DNA of 64,000 bases. It comes from Streptomyces sp. NRRL S-1022 (lineage in GTDB: Bacteria; Actinomycetota; Actinomycetes; Streptomycetales; Streptomycetaceae). Under the pieces are notes generated by a model. The model was not told where the DNA came from. It saw only the letters and a program-made list of their open reading frames with translations, and ran no database searches. The stretch spans positions 62,001 through 126,000 of the forward strand of contig NZ_JOIU01000011.1 in assembly GCF_000720135.1 (NCBI RefSeq), read 5' to 3'. Below are positions 25,001 through 32,738 of the stretch, piece after piece; the first letter of the stretch is position 1, and each line of letters starts with the position of its first letter. Both the position numbers and the translations under genes were made by a program.

Positions 25001-26081
25001 GCTGGCCGAGCTGCCCGGCATGCCGGACCTGCTGGCCCCCATCTCCCGTGCGGCGCTGTCCGACGCCACCACCGAGGGCCCGGTGGTGATCGTCATGGCG
25101 CACGGCGGCCGGACCGACGCGCTCCTGGTCCAGGGCGGTGACGTCGATGCCGTACGGCTGGCACTAACCGAGGAGGACGTCGGGCGAGCGGTCGGGGATC
25201 TGCTGAGGGACCAGCCGGAGGCCGCGACCCGGCCGGACGCCGCTCGGCGCGTGACCGAGACACTCGAATGGCTGTGGGACGAGGTCGCCCAGCCCGTGCT
25301 GAGTGCCCTGGGCCTGGACATCACGCGTACACCGCAGGAGGCACCGCGCCTGTGGTGGTGCCCGACCGGTCTGTTCACCTTCCTCCCGCTCGCCGCGGCC
25401 GGTCACCACGGCTGCGGCGACACGGTCCTGGACCGCGTGGTCTCATCCTTCACTCCGACGATCCAGGCCCTCAGCCACGCCCGCCGCCCCGAACCCTGCG
25501 AGGCAGGCGGCTCGTTCCTGTGCGTGGGCGTACCGGACGCCCCCGGTCTGCCGCCGTTGCACGGCGTGTCCTCGGAGATGGCGTCGCTGCGCGAGCGGTT
25601 CCCGGACGGTGTCTTCCTCGCTAGCCGGGATGCAACGGCGGACCGCGTCCTCACGCGGCTGGCCGCGGCCGACCGGGCGCACTTCGCCTGCCACGGCGTC
25701 AACTCGCCCTACAGCCCGTCATCGAGTTGTCTCGTCCTGCATGACGGCACCGAGCTGCCCGTAACGGACGTCAGCCGGCTCGACCTGAACGCCGAGCTCG
25801 CCTTCCTGTCGGCCTGCAGCACCGCCCGGGGCGGCTACGACGTTCCCGACGAAGCCGTCACCGTCGCCTCCGCCTTCCTGCTGGCCGGCTACCGCAACGT
25901 CGTCGGCACCCTGTGGTCTATCCACGACACCGAAGCCCCGCACACCGCTGCGGACTTCTACCACTCCCTGAGCCCCACGACCCCACCTGCCCGAGCTCTC
26001 CACGAGGCCCTGCAGCGGGCGCGCGCCCGTGTTCCCGAACGTCCCGACGTTTGGTCGGCGTACGTGCACTACGGTGCGTGA
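22032..26081 (+). CDS. TPR-CHAT caspase-like protease
   Basis: The 1,349-residue protein is mostly tetratricopeptide-like repeats (roughly residues 60-950; recurring D-x-x-x-L-x-E-A-x-x-x-x-R-x-A-x-x-x-x-P). A C-terminal CHAT protease domain follows from about residue 1030. Its catalytic dyad is visible as His1221 in HFACHG and Cys1262 in LSACST, with the PTGLFTFLPLAAAG strand near residue 1110. CHAT proteases are caspase-like peptidases whose TPR parts sense a trigger; in other bacteria such proteins cleave partner proteins in antiphage or cell-death pathways. No substrate gene is adjacent except the small membrane protein upstream. Two TTA codons (23463, 24159) predict bldA-dependent translation. 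Confidence 0.92.
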   Translation: MTRQEALTWAGSLMRAARRVRRERGPKQPQELLTAVLSAESDRALAVLQETVALNRFRTGQEVDRDSLDMAAITALGWLEYLRAVAQHRENGGPELSRALSILFTAYQVDPASVPRETLPVFIPIAPSPALSLVASRLQEHQVTREFEPLRQALDLLEATQAGPDQAAPLAEGWLDLLVSAQSALSMHHKVLFLRTGMREHLEQAVEICRTALARSPAEHWPELADQLSDCLRSQGESYGDLAAAEEAIALSREAVRRARAAGVVDPRMLSRLAVALRVAYTLSSALDRIDEAVRYGRQAVEQTPRDDPNWPLRAGNHATSLSMRHRLTERTRDIAEAVEWYTRAAELPLEPGHPDPGMPHSNLCEALRARYLPTTDIAGLTRAVEAGRRAVGLTPPEHVNYGLYTGNLAAALNTLTALTGDPGNADEALRMARASVAATPPGHAHFLLRLGALVAALIEKDRGTHDTATLEDCLRLLRKGLDAASPAHPDYPSALAVHVQILQELYRRTERRAYVEESVRALRVASEALSANRFDVGSVLCLLPLAWGEAVAAKVVAPEELARLVPVIRTHLRGSEPGSAERCEFLVALTNALIYQHQFDPRPELLDEAIATATEISSVGTQYHVHLPEYLVAQSIPFMQLYASYGDPVALTEAIAVLRRAHGLLAGLDHSRADVAQRLCVLLIYAVDFQGPTAVTDAIRYAREAVQLLPAGTRGHGNALTLLSAALQLHSDRTRSRRHLDEALAISRALLAQTPSDSTARPQYLWDLGLGLMRKARLDDDLRPLDEAVETFRTLTEAESADDPARPGHLAQLAQLYKARHDATGRVADLNAALDTYDEAARTPNASPQDLLLAGRSSAELHAARGDWGPAMKAYALAVGQLPFVVGPRLNRHTQDALLPDTTGVAIAAASCALELADPLRAVRMLEAGRATLITQAIDLRGPLATARGHAPHLAARWQQLRQEAAARFPENLVQRHGRAARWDTLRRELAELPGMPDLLAPISRAALSDATTEGPVVIVMAHGGRTDALLVQGGDVDAVRLALTEEDVGRAVGDLLRDQPEAATRPDAARRVTETLEWLWDEVAQPVLSALGLDITRTPQEAPRLWWCPTGLFTFLPLAAAGHHGCGDTVLDRVVSSFTPTIQALSHARRPEPCEAGGSFLCVGVPDAPGLPPLHGVSSEMASLRERFPDGVFLASRDATADRVLTRLAAADRAHFACHGVNSPYSPSSSCLVLHDGTELPVTDVSRLDLNAELAFLSACSTARGGYDVPDEAVTVASAFLLAGYRNVVGTLWSIHDTEAPHTAADFYHSLSPTTPPARALHEALQRARARVPERPDVWSAYVHYGA

Positions 26082-26748
26082 TCACCGCAGGCCGGGCGGT
26101 CGCCGCTCTCCTCACCCCGGCCGGAAACCATCCAGAGACGGTGTGGACGTCCAGCGCGGGGTGGGGCTTGCGCAAGCCTTTGCGCGTCGCCCGCGTCATG
26201 TTGGAGCTGATGGTGAAGGACGGCGCCGGGCGATCGCGCCATCCAGCGTGCTGGCACCGCCCTAGTCTCGACGTGACGCCCGCCAACACGGTGGACTTGG
26301 AGGCTGACCGAGTTCGTCAGCTGTCCGCGCTGGCGGCCGGCCCAGACGAGGGCCGCGACGGTCTCCGGCAGCGGGGAGGGCAGACCTTTCCAGCCGGACG
26401 GCAACGGTGGCCCCGTCGTCGAGGGCATCATCGGCCGTGAGACGGACGATGCGGGTGACGGTTTTGCCGTCTGACAGCCACGCCCACGAGCCGCGACATC
26501 GCCGCGGTCGACCCATCTGGCGCCTTCAGCTCGGCCTCACCCCACTCCTCGGACGCCGCAGGGCTCCATTCGAAGCGGACTGCATGCATCTCCCCCGGCC
26601 GGGCCGCCGACAACTGGGATGAGCCTGCTCTGCGCGACCCGCATCCACCCGCCTCCGCCGCTCCGGTCACGGCTTCGGCTCCGCGAACTCCCGGACGGAC
26701 GTCCGGCGCGGCCGAGGCGGGCCGGGGCGGGGTGGGGTGGGATGGGGT
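26082..26748. other. Intergenic stretch, possible decayed small gene
   Basis: Minus-strand frames between about 26670 and 26400 read plausible protein pieces (MHAVRFEWSPAASEEWGEAELKAP, then in another frame DGKTVTRIVRLTADDALDDG), which could be a frameshifted small gene. No family was recognised. The remaining sequence shows no operator, hairpin or RNA gene. Confidence 0.3.
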
Positions 26749-27432
26749 TCAGGGGGTGAACTCCTCCTCCAGCTTGTCGATCGCCCCGTCCGCACCGAGG
26801 TGGTACTTGAAGACCAGCCCGCTGTTCGGGTGGGCCTCCAGCCAGTCGAGGAACTCCTGCACGCCGATGTGCTGGTTCTCCGTGCTCGCGACGACGGGGT
26901 TGGTGACGGTGACGTAGGCGGCCTGGTTCATGGGCACGGGGATCTCCTTGCCCACCGTCTCGAACGGGGCGCCGTCGGAGTCCGCGGGTGCGCAGCCCCA
27001 GGCGCCGTACTTCACGATCAGGTGCAGGGCGCCCCCCTCGGGCGTGTAGCGGTAGACCGCCAGCTCGTCGGGCGAGATGGGCATCTTGTGGTCGCATCCG
27101 CTGCCGCTGCCCCCGGTCTCGGAGGCGGCGGGCTTCGCCGGTGCCGGTGCCGGTGGCGTCGGGGCGGCAGTTGCAGCCGGGGAGGCCGTAGCGCGCCCGG
27201 GGGTGGACTTGCCGGCGGGCGCTGCGCCGACCGTGGGTGAACCGGTCGCCGGGCCGCCGCCGGAGGGCTGCGCCGTGGCCGTCTTCGTGCCGGCGGCGGA
27301 GCCGGTGGAGTCGCCGTCGCCGTCGCACGCCGCGAGCGTCAGGGCCAGCAGGGCGGCGGCCAGGCTCGTCGCGGTCGCACGGACAACGGCGCCGGGTCTG
27401 TGGTGGTTGTCGGTCGTCCTGGTCATCGTCAC
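26749..27432 (-). CDS. Secreted lipoprotein of unknown function
   Basis: The 227-residue product has a signal peptide ending in lipobox LTLAAC-D, so it should be lipid-anchored outside the membrane. A long Pro/Ala/Thr/Ser linker (about residues 35-95) leads to a compact C-terminal domain containing two Cys (GCDHKMP and GAWGCAPADS) that could form a disulfide, and a YVTVTNPVVA strand. GTG 27432 is preferred because AAGGA lies ten bases upstream; ATG 27426 is alternative. The family was not recognised. Confidence 0.75.
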   Translation of the reverse strand: MTMTRTTDNHHRPGAVVRATATSLAAALLALTLAACDGDGDSTGSAAGTKTATAQPSGGGPATGSPTVGAAPAGKSTPGRATASPAATAAPTPPAPAPAKPAASETGGSGSGCDHKMPISPDELAVYRYTPEGGALHLIVKYGAWGCAPADSDGAPFETVGKEIPVPMNQAAYVTVTNPVVASTENQHIGVQEFLDWLEAHPNSGLVFKYHLGADGAIDKLEEEFTP

Positions 27433-27629
27433 GGCGGATCGTTCCTTGTCGGTCAGGCGCACCCTGTGTGCGGGCTGTGTCAGTCGCCGGGACGGACGGT
27501 CTGCGGCAGCGGGTGGTTGCGCCTGGTGTATTTCGTTGCTTGCCCGTGACCCGTGCTCCTGGCCACGCTGACCGGGGACGCCCGGCAGTCCATCGGCTTC
27601 GGGGTGCTCACCGTGGTCCTCGTGGGGGG

Positions 27630-27830
27630 ATGGCGGGAGGCCACGAGATCCGCGACGAGGACGTCGCCCGACTGTCCCAGCTCAAGCACCGCAACCTGAA
27701 CCTGCTCGGCCGCTATGGCTTCACCGCCAGCGTCCCGACCTCCGGCGCCCCGCGCCCGCTGCGCGACCCGGAGGCACCGGGGCTCGACGAAGACGACGAT
27801 GGTGAGGGCTGGCACCACAAGGGCCTTGCG
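27630..27830 (+). mobile_element. Tn3-family transposase C-terminal remnant
   Basis: The plus strand reads GHEIRDEDVARLSQLKHRNL followed by NLLGRYGFTASVP and PRPLRDPEAPGLDEDDDGEG, the characteristic final 60 residues of Tn3-type transposases (L-K-H-R-N-L-N-x-L-G-R-Y-x-F, then L-R-D-P). Nothing of the catalytic core remains, and the piece runs into the EamA gene from the opposite strand. Confidence 0.75.
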
Positions 27831-27835
27831 TCACC

Positions 27836-28831
27836 TCACGGCATTGTGTGTTCGGCCTGTAGCCGGGACTCGGCGAGGGCGAGGGCGGCGACGGCTCCGA
27901 GCAGGATCACCGTGCCCGCGACGGTCGCCGCGGTGAGCTGTTCGTCAAGGAACAGCACGGCCAGGACGGCGGCGCTGACCGGTTCGAGGAGCATCATCAC
28001 CGACGCGGTGGCGGCCCTGAGTACGGCGACGCCGGCGAAGTACAGCGGGTAGGCGAACGCCGTGGTGACGGCGGCGATGTACAACATCAGCAGCGCAGCC
28101 TCGGTGAGGTTCCCGCCCTGCGGGAGAAGGCCCTCGTGGAAAGCCAGCGGCAGCATCACGGCCGCGCCGATCGAAAAGGACCACAGGGTGAGGGTGAAGG
28201 CGTCCTCGCCGGTGCCGTGCCGTCCGGTCCACCGGCCCAGCAGGTTGCAGACGGCGTAACCGGAGGCGGACAGCAGCGCCATCGCCACGCCCACGGGGTG
28301 CACGGCACCGGGCTGGTTGCCCAGCACGAGCACGGTCAGTCCGGCCAGCGCGCCCGCGACGGCCAGCACTCCGGCGCGTCCGATGCGCTCGCCCAAGAAC
28401 AGGCGTCCGCCGGCGGCCGTGAACACGGGTGCGGCGCCGAGCGTGACGATGGTGCCCACCGCCAGCCCGGTGTCCCGCACGGCGGCGAAGTAGGCGGTCT
28501 GGAAAGCGGCCAGCCCGACTCCGGTGCCCACCAGCAGCATCCGCCGCCCGGCAGGCTGCGGCGCACGCGGCGCCTTGCGGGACGGGCGCAGCGCCCAGGC
28601 GGGCAGCAGCAGCACCGCCCCGACCAGGAAGCGCCAGAACGAGATGGCCATGGGCCCCAGGTCGCTTGTCCGGTAGATGACCTCCACGGCCGCGCCGGTG
28701 GTTCCCCAGGCTATTCCGGCGAAGGCGAGGAAGGCGAAGCCGCGCCGTACCGAGAGCGAGCCGGTCAGTGATCCGTGCCCACCCCGGCCCAGCGGCTCCG
28801 CGTCGACGGCGAGGTCATGTGAGGTCTGCAT
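27836..28831 (-). CDS. EamA/DMT-family transporter
   Basis: The 331-residue protein has a polar N-terminal 30 residues and then ten hydrophobic segments arranged as two EamA repeats (first starting GFAFLAFAGIAWGTTGAAVEVIYR, second GVAMALLSASGYAVCNLLGR). It probably exports metabolites or amino acids through the cytoplasmic membrane. ATG 28831 was chosen; the frame is open another 32 codons upstream but that would overlap the LysR operator and start. It is divergent from a LysR gene, its likely regulator. Confidence 0.88.
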   Translation of the reverse strand: MQTSHDLAVDAEPLGRGGHGSLTGSLSVRRGFAFLAFAGIAWGTTGAAVEVIYRTSDLGPMAISFWRFLVGAVLLLPAWALRPSRKAPRAPQPAGRRMLLVGTGVGLAAFQTAYFAAVRDTGLAVGTIVTLGAAPVFTAAGGRLFLGERIGRAGVLAVAGALAGLTVLVLGNQPGAVHPVGVAMALLSASGYAVCNLLGRWTGRHGTGEDAFTLTLWSFSIGAAVMLPLAFHEGLLPQGGNLTEAALLMLYIAAVTTAFAYPLYFAGVAVLRAATASVMMLLEPVSAAVLAVLFLDEQLTAATVAGTVILLGAVAALALAESRLQAEHTMP

Positions 28832-28886
28832 CCGTTCACCGTGCACCCCGTCACGCGATACGCAAAATGCATCCAATCCACTAACG

Positions 28887-28901
28887 ATACGCTGAGCGTA
28901 T
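28887..28901. promoter_or_regulatory. LysR-type operator between eamA and lysR
   Basis: ATACGCTGAGCGTAT is a perfect 6-3-6 palindrome of the T-N11-A class bound by LysR regulators. It overlaps the lysR start codon and lies about 56 bp before the EamA start, which suits autorepression and control of the divergent transporter. Confidence 0.65.
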
Positions 28902-29805
28902 GGATCCACGCGGAGGAAACGGCGCAAGGCTCGAACTGAAACACCTGCGCTGCCTGGTCGCCATCGTCGACACCGGCAGCTTCACGGACGCGGCCCTGGA
29001 ACTGGGCGTCTCCCAGGCCGCGGTCTCCCGCACCCTGCTCGCCCTGGAGAAGACCTTGGAGGTGCGGCTGCTGCACCGCACCAGCCGCACGGTCGAGCCC
29101 ACCAAGGCGGGCGTGCAGGTCCTCGCCCGAGCCCGTTTGCTGCTGGCTGGCGCCGAGGAACTCGTCGCCGAAGCAGCCTCCGGGCACCGCCGCCTGCACA
29201 TCGGTCACGCCTGGTCGGCCTTCGGGAGTCACACCACCGAGTTCCAGCGCCGCTGGCAGCACGACCACCCCGACATCGAACTCCGGCTCGTCCGCCACAA
29301 CTCTTCCACCGGAGGGCTCGCCGAAGGACTGTGCGACCTCGCGGTCATCCGCAGCGCCCTCGACGTCACGCCCTGGTCACATGCCTTCGTCGGCCACGAG
29401 GACCGCTGCCTGGCCCTCGCCTCCGACGATCCCTGGGCCCGCCGCCGCAGCATCCGCCTGGCCGAAGTCGCCACCCGCACCCTTGCTCTCGACCGCCGCA
29501 CCGGCACCACCACCTTGAACCTGTGGCCCGAAACCGAACGGCCCGCCGCCGAGTACGTCCACGACATCGACGACTGGCTCGCCGCCATCGCCTCCGGCCG
29601 CTGCGTCGGCGTCACTCCCCAGGCCACCGCAGCCCAGTACCGCCCCTCCGGCATCATCTACCGCCCCCTGCGCGACGCGGAGCCCGTCCCTGTCCACCTC
29701 ATCTGGCGCCGGCAGGACCCCCACCCCGCCACCCGCGCTGCTGTCGCCCTCGCCATCGACCTCTACCGCGCAGACCGCCAAGCCCCGCCACGCTCCCGCA
29801 GATGA
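28900..29805 (+). CDS. LysR-family transcriptional regulator
   Basis: The 301-residue protein has an N-terminal winged helix (LELKHLRCLVAIVDTGSFTDAALELGVSQAAVSRTLLALEKTLEVRLLHRTSRTVEPTKAG in outline, residues 11-71) and a periplasmic-binding-like effector domain from about residue 90 (HIGHAWSAFGSHTTEF). It probably regulates the divergent EamA gene. It lies between Tn3-type transposase and resolvase remnants, so the pair may be transposon cargo. Confidence 0.92.
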   Translation: MDPRGGNGARLELKHLRCLVAIVDTGSFTDAALELGVSQAAVSRTLLALEKTLEVRLLHRTSRTVEPTKAGVQVLARARLLLAGAEELVAEAASGHRRLHIGHAWSAFGSHTTEFQRRWQHDHPDIELRLVRHNSSTGGLAEGLCDLAVIRSALDVTPWSHAFVGHEDRCLALASDDPWARRRSIRLAEVATRTLALDRRTGTTTLNLWPETERPAAEYVHDIDDWLAAIASGRCVGVTPQATAAQYRPSGIIYRPLRDAEPVPVHLIWRRQDPHPATRAAVALAIDLYRADRQAPPRSRR

Positions 29806-29811
29806 GCGGTG

Positions 29812-30290
29812 GGCCGCCCGCCCAACGGCCACGGCCGCGTCCCGGTCACCTTCAAGGAGGACGGCGGCACCTCCAGCCGCCTCCACTGCCTCAAGCGCCC
29901 GAAGTTCGGCGCGCTCCTCGGCTGCGCCCGGCCGGGCGACACCGTGCACATCTCCGAGATGTTCCGCCTCGTCCGCGGCACCGGGCACATCCTCGACGTG
30001 CTCGACGTCCTCCACCTCGACCGCCTCGCTCCGCGCATCCACGATGGCGCGACCTCCAGAGCGACTTCGAGCGCGAGCTGACCTACGACGGACTGCGCGC
30101 CGCCGGGGCGAAGGGCAGCGAGGGCGGGCGCCGCCCCGCCGTGGCGTCCCACAAGACTGACGTCGTGCGCACGGCCCACCTGGAGGGCCGCTCGATCGCC
30201 GTCCTCGCCCGCAACCACGGCGTCAGCCGCCGCGCCATCCGCACAGCAGTCGCCGGCCTCATGCCCGACCACACCGCCGACCAGGAGGCC
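29812..30290 (+). mobile_element. Serine recombinase (resolvase) remnant
   Basis: Two segments are recognisable. GDTVHISEMFRLVRGTGHILDVLDVLHLDR (about 29935-30030) is the catalytic-domain region after the active Ser of resolvases. LQSDFERELTYDGLRAAGAKG with the C-terminal helix-turn-helix RSIAVLARNHGVSRRAIRTAVAGLMPDH lies in a different frame (30055-30270). The N-terminal Ser motif and the region between the segments are missing. Together with the Tn3 transposase end at 27630 this suggests a decayed Tn3-type transposon. Confidence 0.75.
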
Positions 30291-30322
30291 GCCCAGTCCC
30301 GGAGCCACCGGTCACCACTTAC

Positions 30323-30589
30323 ATGCCGGGCCAGGTCGCCGACTTCCTCCGCACCTCCGCACCTCCGCACCTCCGCGCTGGAGCCCGCCGAGCGAGCCGC
30401 GCTCGACCAAGGGGTGTCCGTACGACGAGGCCAGGGCTACACCCTGCGCGTCAGCACCACCCCCGCGGTCCACCGCCAGCTCCTCGATCGCTGCCAGCCA
30501 CTCGACGGCGCCCAGGGCGCCCGGCCATCCCGGCCCAGCGCAAGGCCCGATGCGAGTACGAGAACCGCGTCAACGCCGAGGCATTTTGA
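30323..30589 (+). pseudogene. Small hypothetical gene with repeat-linked frameshift
   Basis: From ATG 30323 the sequence reads MPGQVADFLRTSAPPHLR and then loses sense. In the +1 frame immediately after the octamer repeat, LEPAERAALDQGVSVRRGQG and TLRVSTTPAVHRQLLDRCQPL follow, and near 30510 the reading returns to the first frame as AQRKARCEYENRVNAEAF, ending at 30589. The product would be about 88 residues; the family was not recognised. The first shift coincides with an 8-bp repeat tract, so it could be slippage. Confidence 0.5.
30346..30376. repeat. Octamer tandem repeat CCTCCGCA, nearly four copies
   Basis: CCTCCGCA occurs three full times plus seven bases. Eight is not a multiple of three, so gain of one unit or loss of two would restore the downstream frame of the small gene that contains it. 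Confidence 0.85.
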
Positions 30590-30592
30590 TCA

Positions 30593-30636
30593 CACCCCGA
30601 GGGTCCCGGGCCGCAATGGCCTGGGCCCCCGGGGTG
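30593..30636 (-). terminator. Strong hairpin after the NAD(P)-binding reductase gene
   Basis: CACCCCG pairs with CGGGGTG at the base, and GGGCC with GGCC around a GCAAT loop, making a long GC-rich stem 15 bp beyond the stop at 30651. It could also terminate the small plus-strand gene ending at 30589. Confidence 0.75.
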
Positions 30637-30650
30637 CGAAGGCAGGGTCT

Positions 30651-31301
30651 TCAGTACGCCACGGTGAACCGCTCCCCGATGTGCTTGGGCTCCTCGATCT
30701 CGTCCACCAGCGCCACCGCATAGTCCTCGGTGGAGATCCGGCTCTGACCGTCCGCATCGGTGATCAGGTCTTCCAGGCTTTCGCGGTATTCGCCCGTGCG
30801 TTCGCCCGGGGCGATGGTGCCGGCGGGCGAGAGGTTGGTCCACTGCACGTCGGTGACGGTGCGCAGGAAGTCCAGTGCGTCACCGTGCGCGTGCATGATC
30901 TGCAGCAGGAACTCCGGCAGGCCTTCGGCGTCCCACACCCGCTTGCCGTCCGCCACGCGCAGCGAGCCCGCCCCGCCCACCGTGACCAGCCGCGGGGCAT
31001 TCGTACCAAGCGTGCGCAGACCCGCCACCAAGGCCTCGAAGGACGGCTTGATCAGCGCCTGGTGGCCCGGCCCATCGCCGCCGCCGACCGCGCAGACCAC
31101 CACGTCCGCGCCCTGGGCGTGCTCGGCCACCGACGCCGCGTCCGTCACATCGCCGGCCACCACCGTCAGCCTCGGGTGCGTGACCGTCATCTTCGCCGGG
31201 TCGCGGACCACCGCGGTCAGCGTGTGGCCGCGGCGCAGCGCCTCCTCCAGCACACGCGAGCCGATGGTGCCGGTGGCGCCGTACAGGGTGATGGTGCTCA
31301 T
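30651..31301 (-). CDS. NAD(P)H-binding reductase (NmrA/SDR-atypical type)
   Basis: The 216-residue protein starts with the dinucleotide-binding motif TLYGATGTIGSRV, followed by LTAVVRDPAKM (the Arg that favours NADPH), and has no Tyr-x-x-x-Lys SDR catalytic pair, as in BVR-B/NmrA-like proteins. These act as redox-sensing or flavin/quinone-reducing proteins in the cytosol. AAGGAGA precedes ATG 31301. No operon partner is visible; a strong terminator follows. Confidence 0.85.
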   Translation of the reverse strand: MSTITLYGATGTIGSRVLEEALRRGHTLTAVVRDPAKMTVTHPRLTVVAGDVTDAASVAEHAQGADVVVCAVGGGDGPGHQALIKPSFEALVAGLRTLGTNAPRLVTVGGAGSLRVADGKRVWDAEGLPEFLLQIMHAHGDALDFLRTVTDVQWTNLSPAGTIAPGERTGEYRESLEDLITDADGQSRISTEDYAVALVDEIEEPKHIGERFTVAY

Positions 31302-31461
31302 CGGGAAACCGTCTCCTTCTGCCGTTCGTCGTCCTGCACCGACCGTAGAAAGACACAGGGCCGGAAAGTGAGACGCCAGGCCGAAGGGGCAGGGTGAAAG
31401 CCCAGGAAACCTGCTGCGAGTACGAAACCCGGACCAGCGCACTCATGCCACCCGGCTCGGT

Positions 31462-31600
31462 GTGTTCACCCAAGCGTTGCAGCAGGTCCAGGCCCGTGCG
31501 GACGCGGCCGGCGACATCGACGGCTCGTCCAGACCGACTCCACCAGCGTCCGCGCCCACCAGCACGCCGCCGCCACGGGCCGGGGCCGGCCGGCCGTCAC
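31462..31600 (+). mobile_element. IS5-type transposase fragment
   Basis: The plus strand reads VFTQALQQVQARADAAGDID, then after a one-base shift LVQTDSTSVRAHQHAAA, the characteristic region around the first catalytic Asp of the Streptomyces IS5-like group (D-S-T-x-V-R-A-H-Q-H-A-A). Homology ends at about 31600. From there to 31844 no gene is recognisable. Confidence 0.65.
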
Positions 31601-31844
31601 CGTGGAAGCCGTTCAACTGCACGTTCAGTCCGGCCGGATCCGGATGCTCGGCGAGGTCGCGCACCTCCGCTTCGATGAGCAGCCCGGCGAAGCGTCTCAT
31701 CGACCGGCCCGCCGGCGTCGCGGCGACCGCGCGGTCCAACTCGTCGGCCCGTGGGCCACGTCGACACCGACCTGACCTCGGGTCTCGACGTACCCTCGCC
31801 GACGTCGTCACCTGCCAGGGGTTGACTCGACCGCCCCCACAGTC

Positions 31845-32113
31845 ACGGAACCGGCTTCGTCACCCTTGTCTACGGCCACCTCACCCCCCACCCCGACGGC
31901 GGCCTCCACCTCACCTTCGTCCGCGCCGGCCACACCCTCCCGCTCCACCTCGGCGACACGCGCACCCCTCGGCCCGTAGACTGCGACGGATCACTCCTCG
32001 GCATCGTCAGCAATCCGCACCTGCGGGCACGTCACCTCCACCTGCGTCCGGCCGAGAGCCTGGTGCTCTACACCGGACATCGACGATGACCGGGCTGTCC
32101 TCGTCCTGACGGC
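31845..32113 (+). pseudogene. SpoIIE-type protein phosphatase C-terminal remnant
   Basis: One frame reads GFVTLVYGHLTPHPDGGLHL, TFVRAGHTLPLHLGD and SLLGIVSNPHLRARHLHLRPAESLVLYTG, matching the last third of PP2C-type SpoIIE phosphatases (V-R-A-G-H-x-P-x-L, then L-L-G-V, then L-L-Y-T-D-G). The GVTE part is lost, but a DDDRAVLVLTA end-like piece follows. The N-terminal metal-binding Asp residues are missing. Intact relatives dephosphorylate anti-anti-sigma factors. Confidence 0.65.
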
Positions 32114-32281
32114 CCAGTGCTCGGCCGCGACGGTGCTGGGGTGACCTCGTCGCCGACCGCGCGGGCCGTCGTCGCACCGCTGCGTGCGCACTCGCGCTCG
32201 TAGACGACGGTCGAGCGCAGCGTGTCCCCGGTGTGGCGGCGAACCAGAGAGGCGACTGGCGGCTGACAGCCGCCTTGCTCG

Positions 32282-32620
32282 TCAGCGGTCGTCGTAGGCC
32301 GTGCGAGCGGCGTCGATGTGTGGCAGGTGTGTGATGCTCCATTCGAGCAGCGGCGCGGTGGCCTCGCGCAGGCTCCGGCCCATCGCGGTCAGTTCGTAGC
32401 TGACGTGCGGCGGCATGACGTTGCGGACCGTGCGCGTCAGGATCCCGTCGCGTTCGAGGTCGCGCAACGTCACGGTGAGCATGCGCTGGCTGATGCCGTC
32501 GATGGCCCGCTTGAGCTCGGTGAAGCGCAACGGCTCGTCCTTGAGCATGCGCACGATCAGCAGCGCCCACTTGTCCCCTACGATCCCGAGGACTTCACGG
32601 GCCCGGCACGGGTCCTGCAC
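32282..32620 (-). CDS. HxlR-family transcriptional regulator
   Basis: The 112-residue winged-helix protein contains the HxlR pattern: an N-terminal Cys (QDPCRAREVLGIVGDKWALLIVRMLKDEPLRFTEL in outline), ISQRMLTVTLRDLERDGILTR and the wing PPHVSYELTAMGRSL. The Cys near residue 6 is typical of redox- or electrophile-sensing members. GTG 32620 is selected because AGGAGG lies five bases upstream, although the frame is open for 50 codons more. It is divergent from an alpha/beta hydrolase gene, which it probably regulates. Confidence 0.9.
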   Translation of the reverse strand: MQDPCRAREVLGIVGDKWALLIVRMLKDEPLRFTELKRAIDGISQRMLTVTLRDLERDGILTRTVRNVMPPHVSYELTAMGRSLREATAPLLEWSITHLPHIDAARTAYDDR

Positions 32621-32640
32621 GGTTACCTCCTGAGAACCGG

Positions 32641-32656
32641 GGCACCGAAAAGTGCC
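32641..32656. promoter_or_regulatory. Inverted repeat in the hxlR/hydrolase divergent promoter
   Basis: GGCAC and GTGCC arms with a six-base A-rich spacer lie between the two divergent starts, about 20 bp before the HxlR start codon. It is a candidate HxlR operator. A weaker GTTACC/GTACC pair near 32696-32712 is an alternative. Confidence 0.4.
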
Positions 32657-32738
32657 GTATTGCCCGGGGAGCGTCGTGGGGATCACGATGTTCGCGGTTA
32701 CCAAAGAGTACCGAGGCACGCGGAGGAACCACACGACC

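Noticed and set aside
29331..31397. 688-codon plus-strand frame crossing LysR, the resolvase remnant and the reductase gene
   Set aside because: It is a mosaic of shadows and remnants; only the short resolvase part carries homology.
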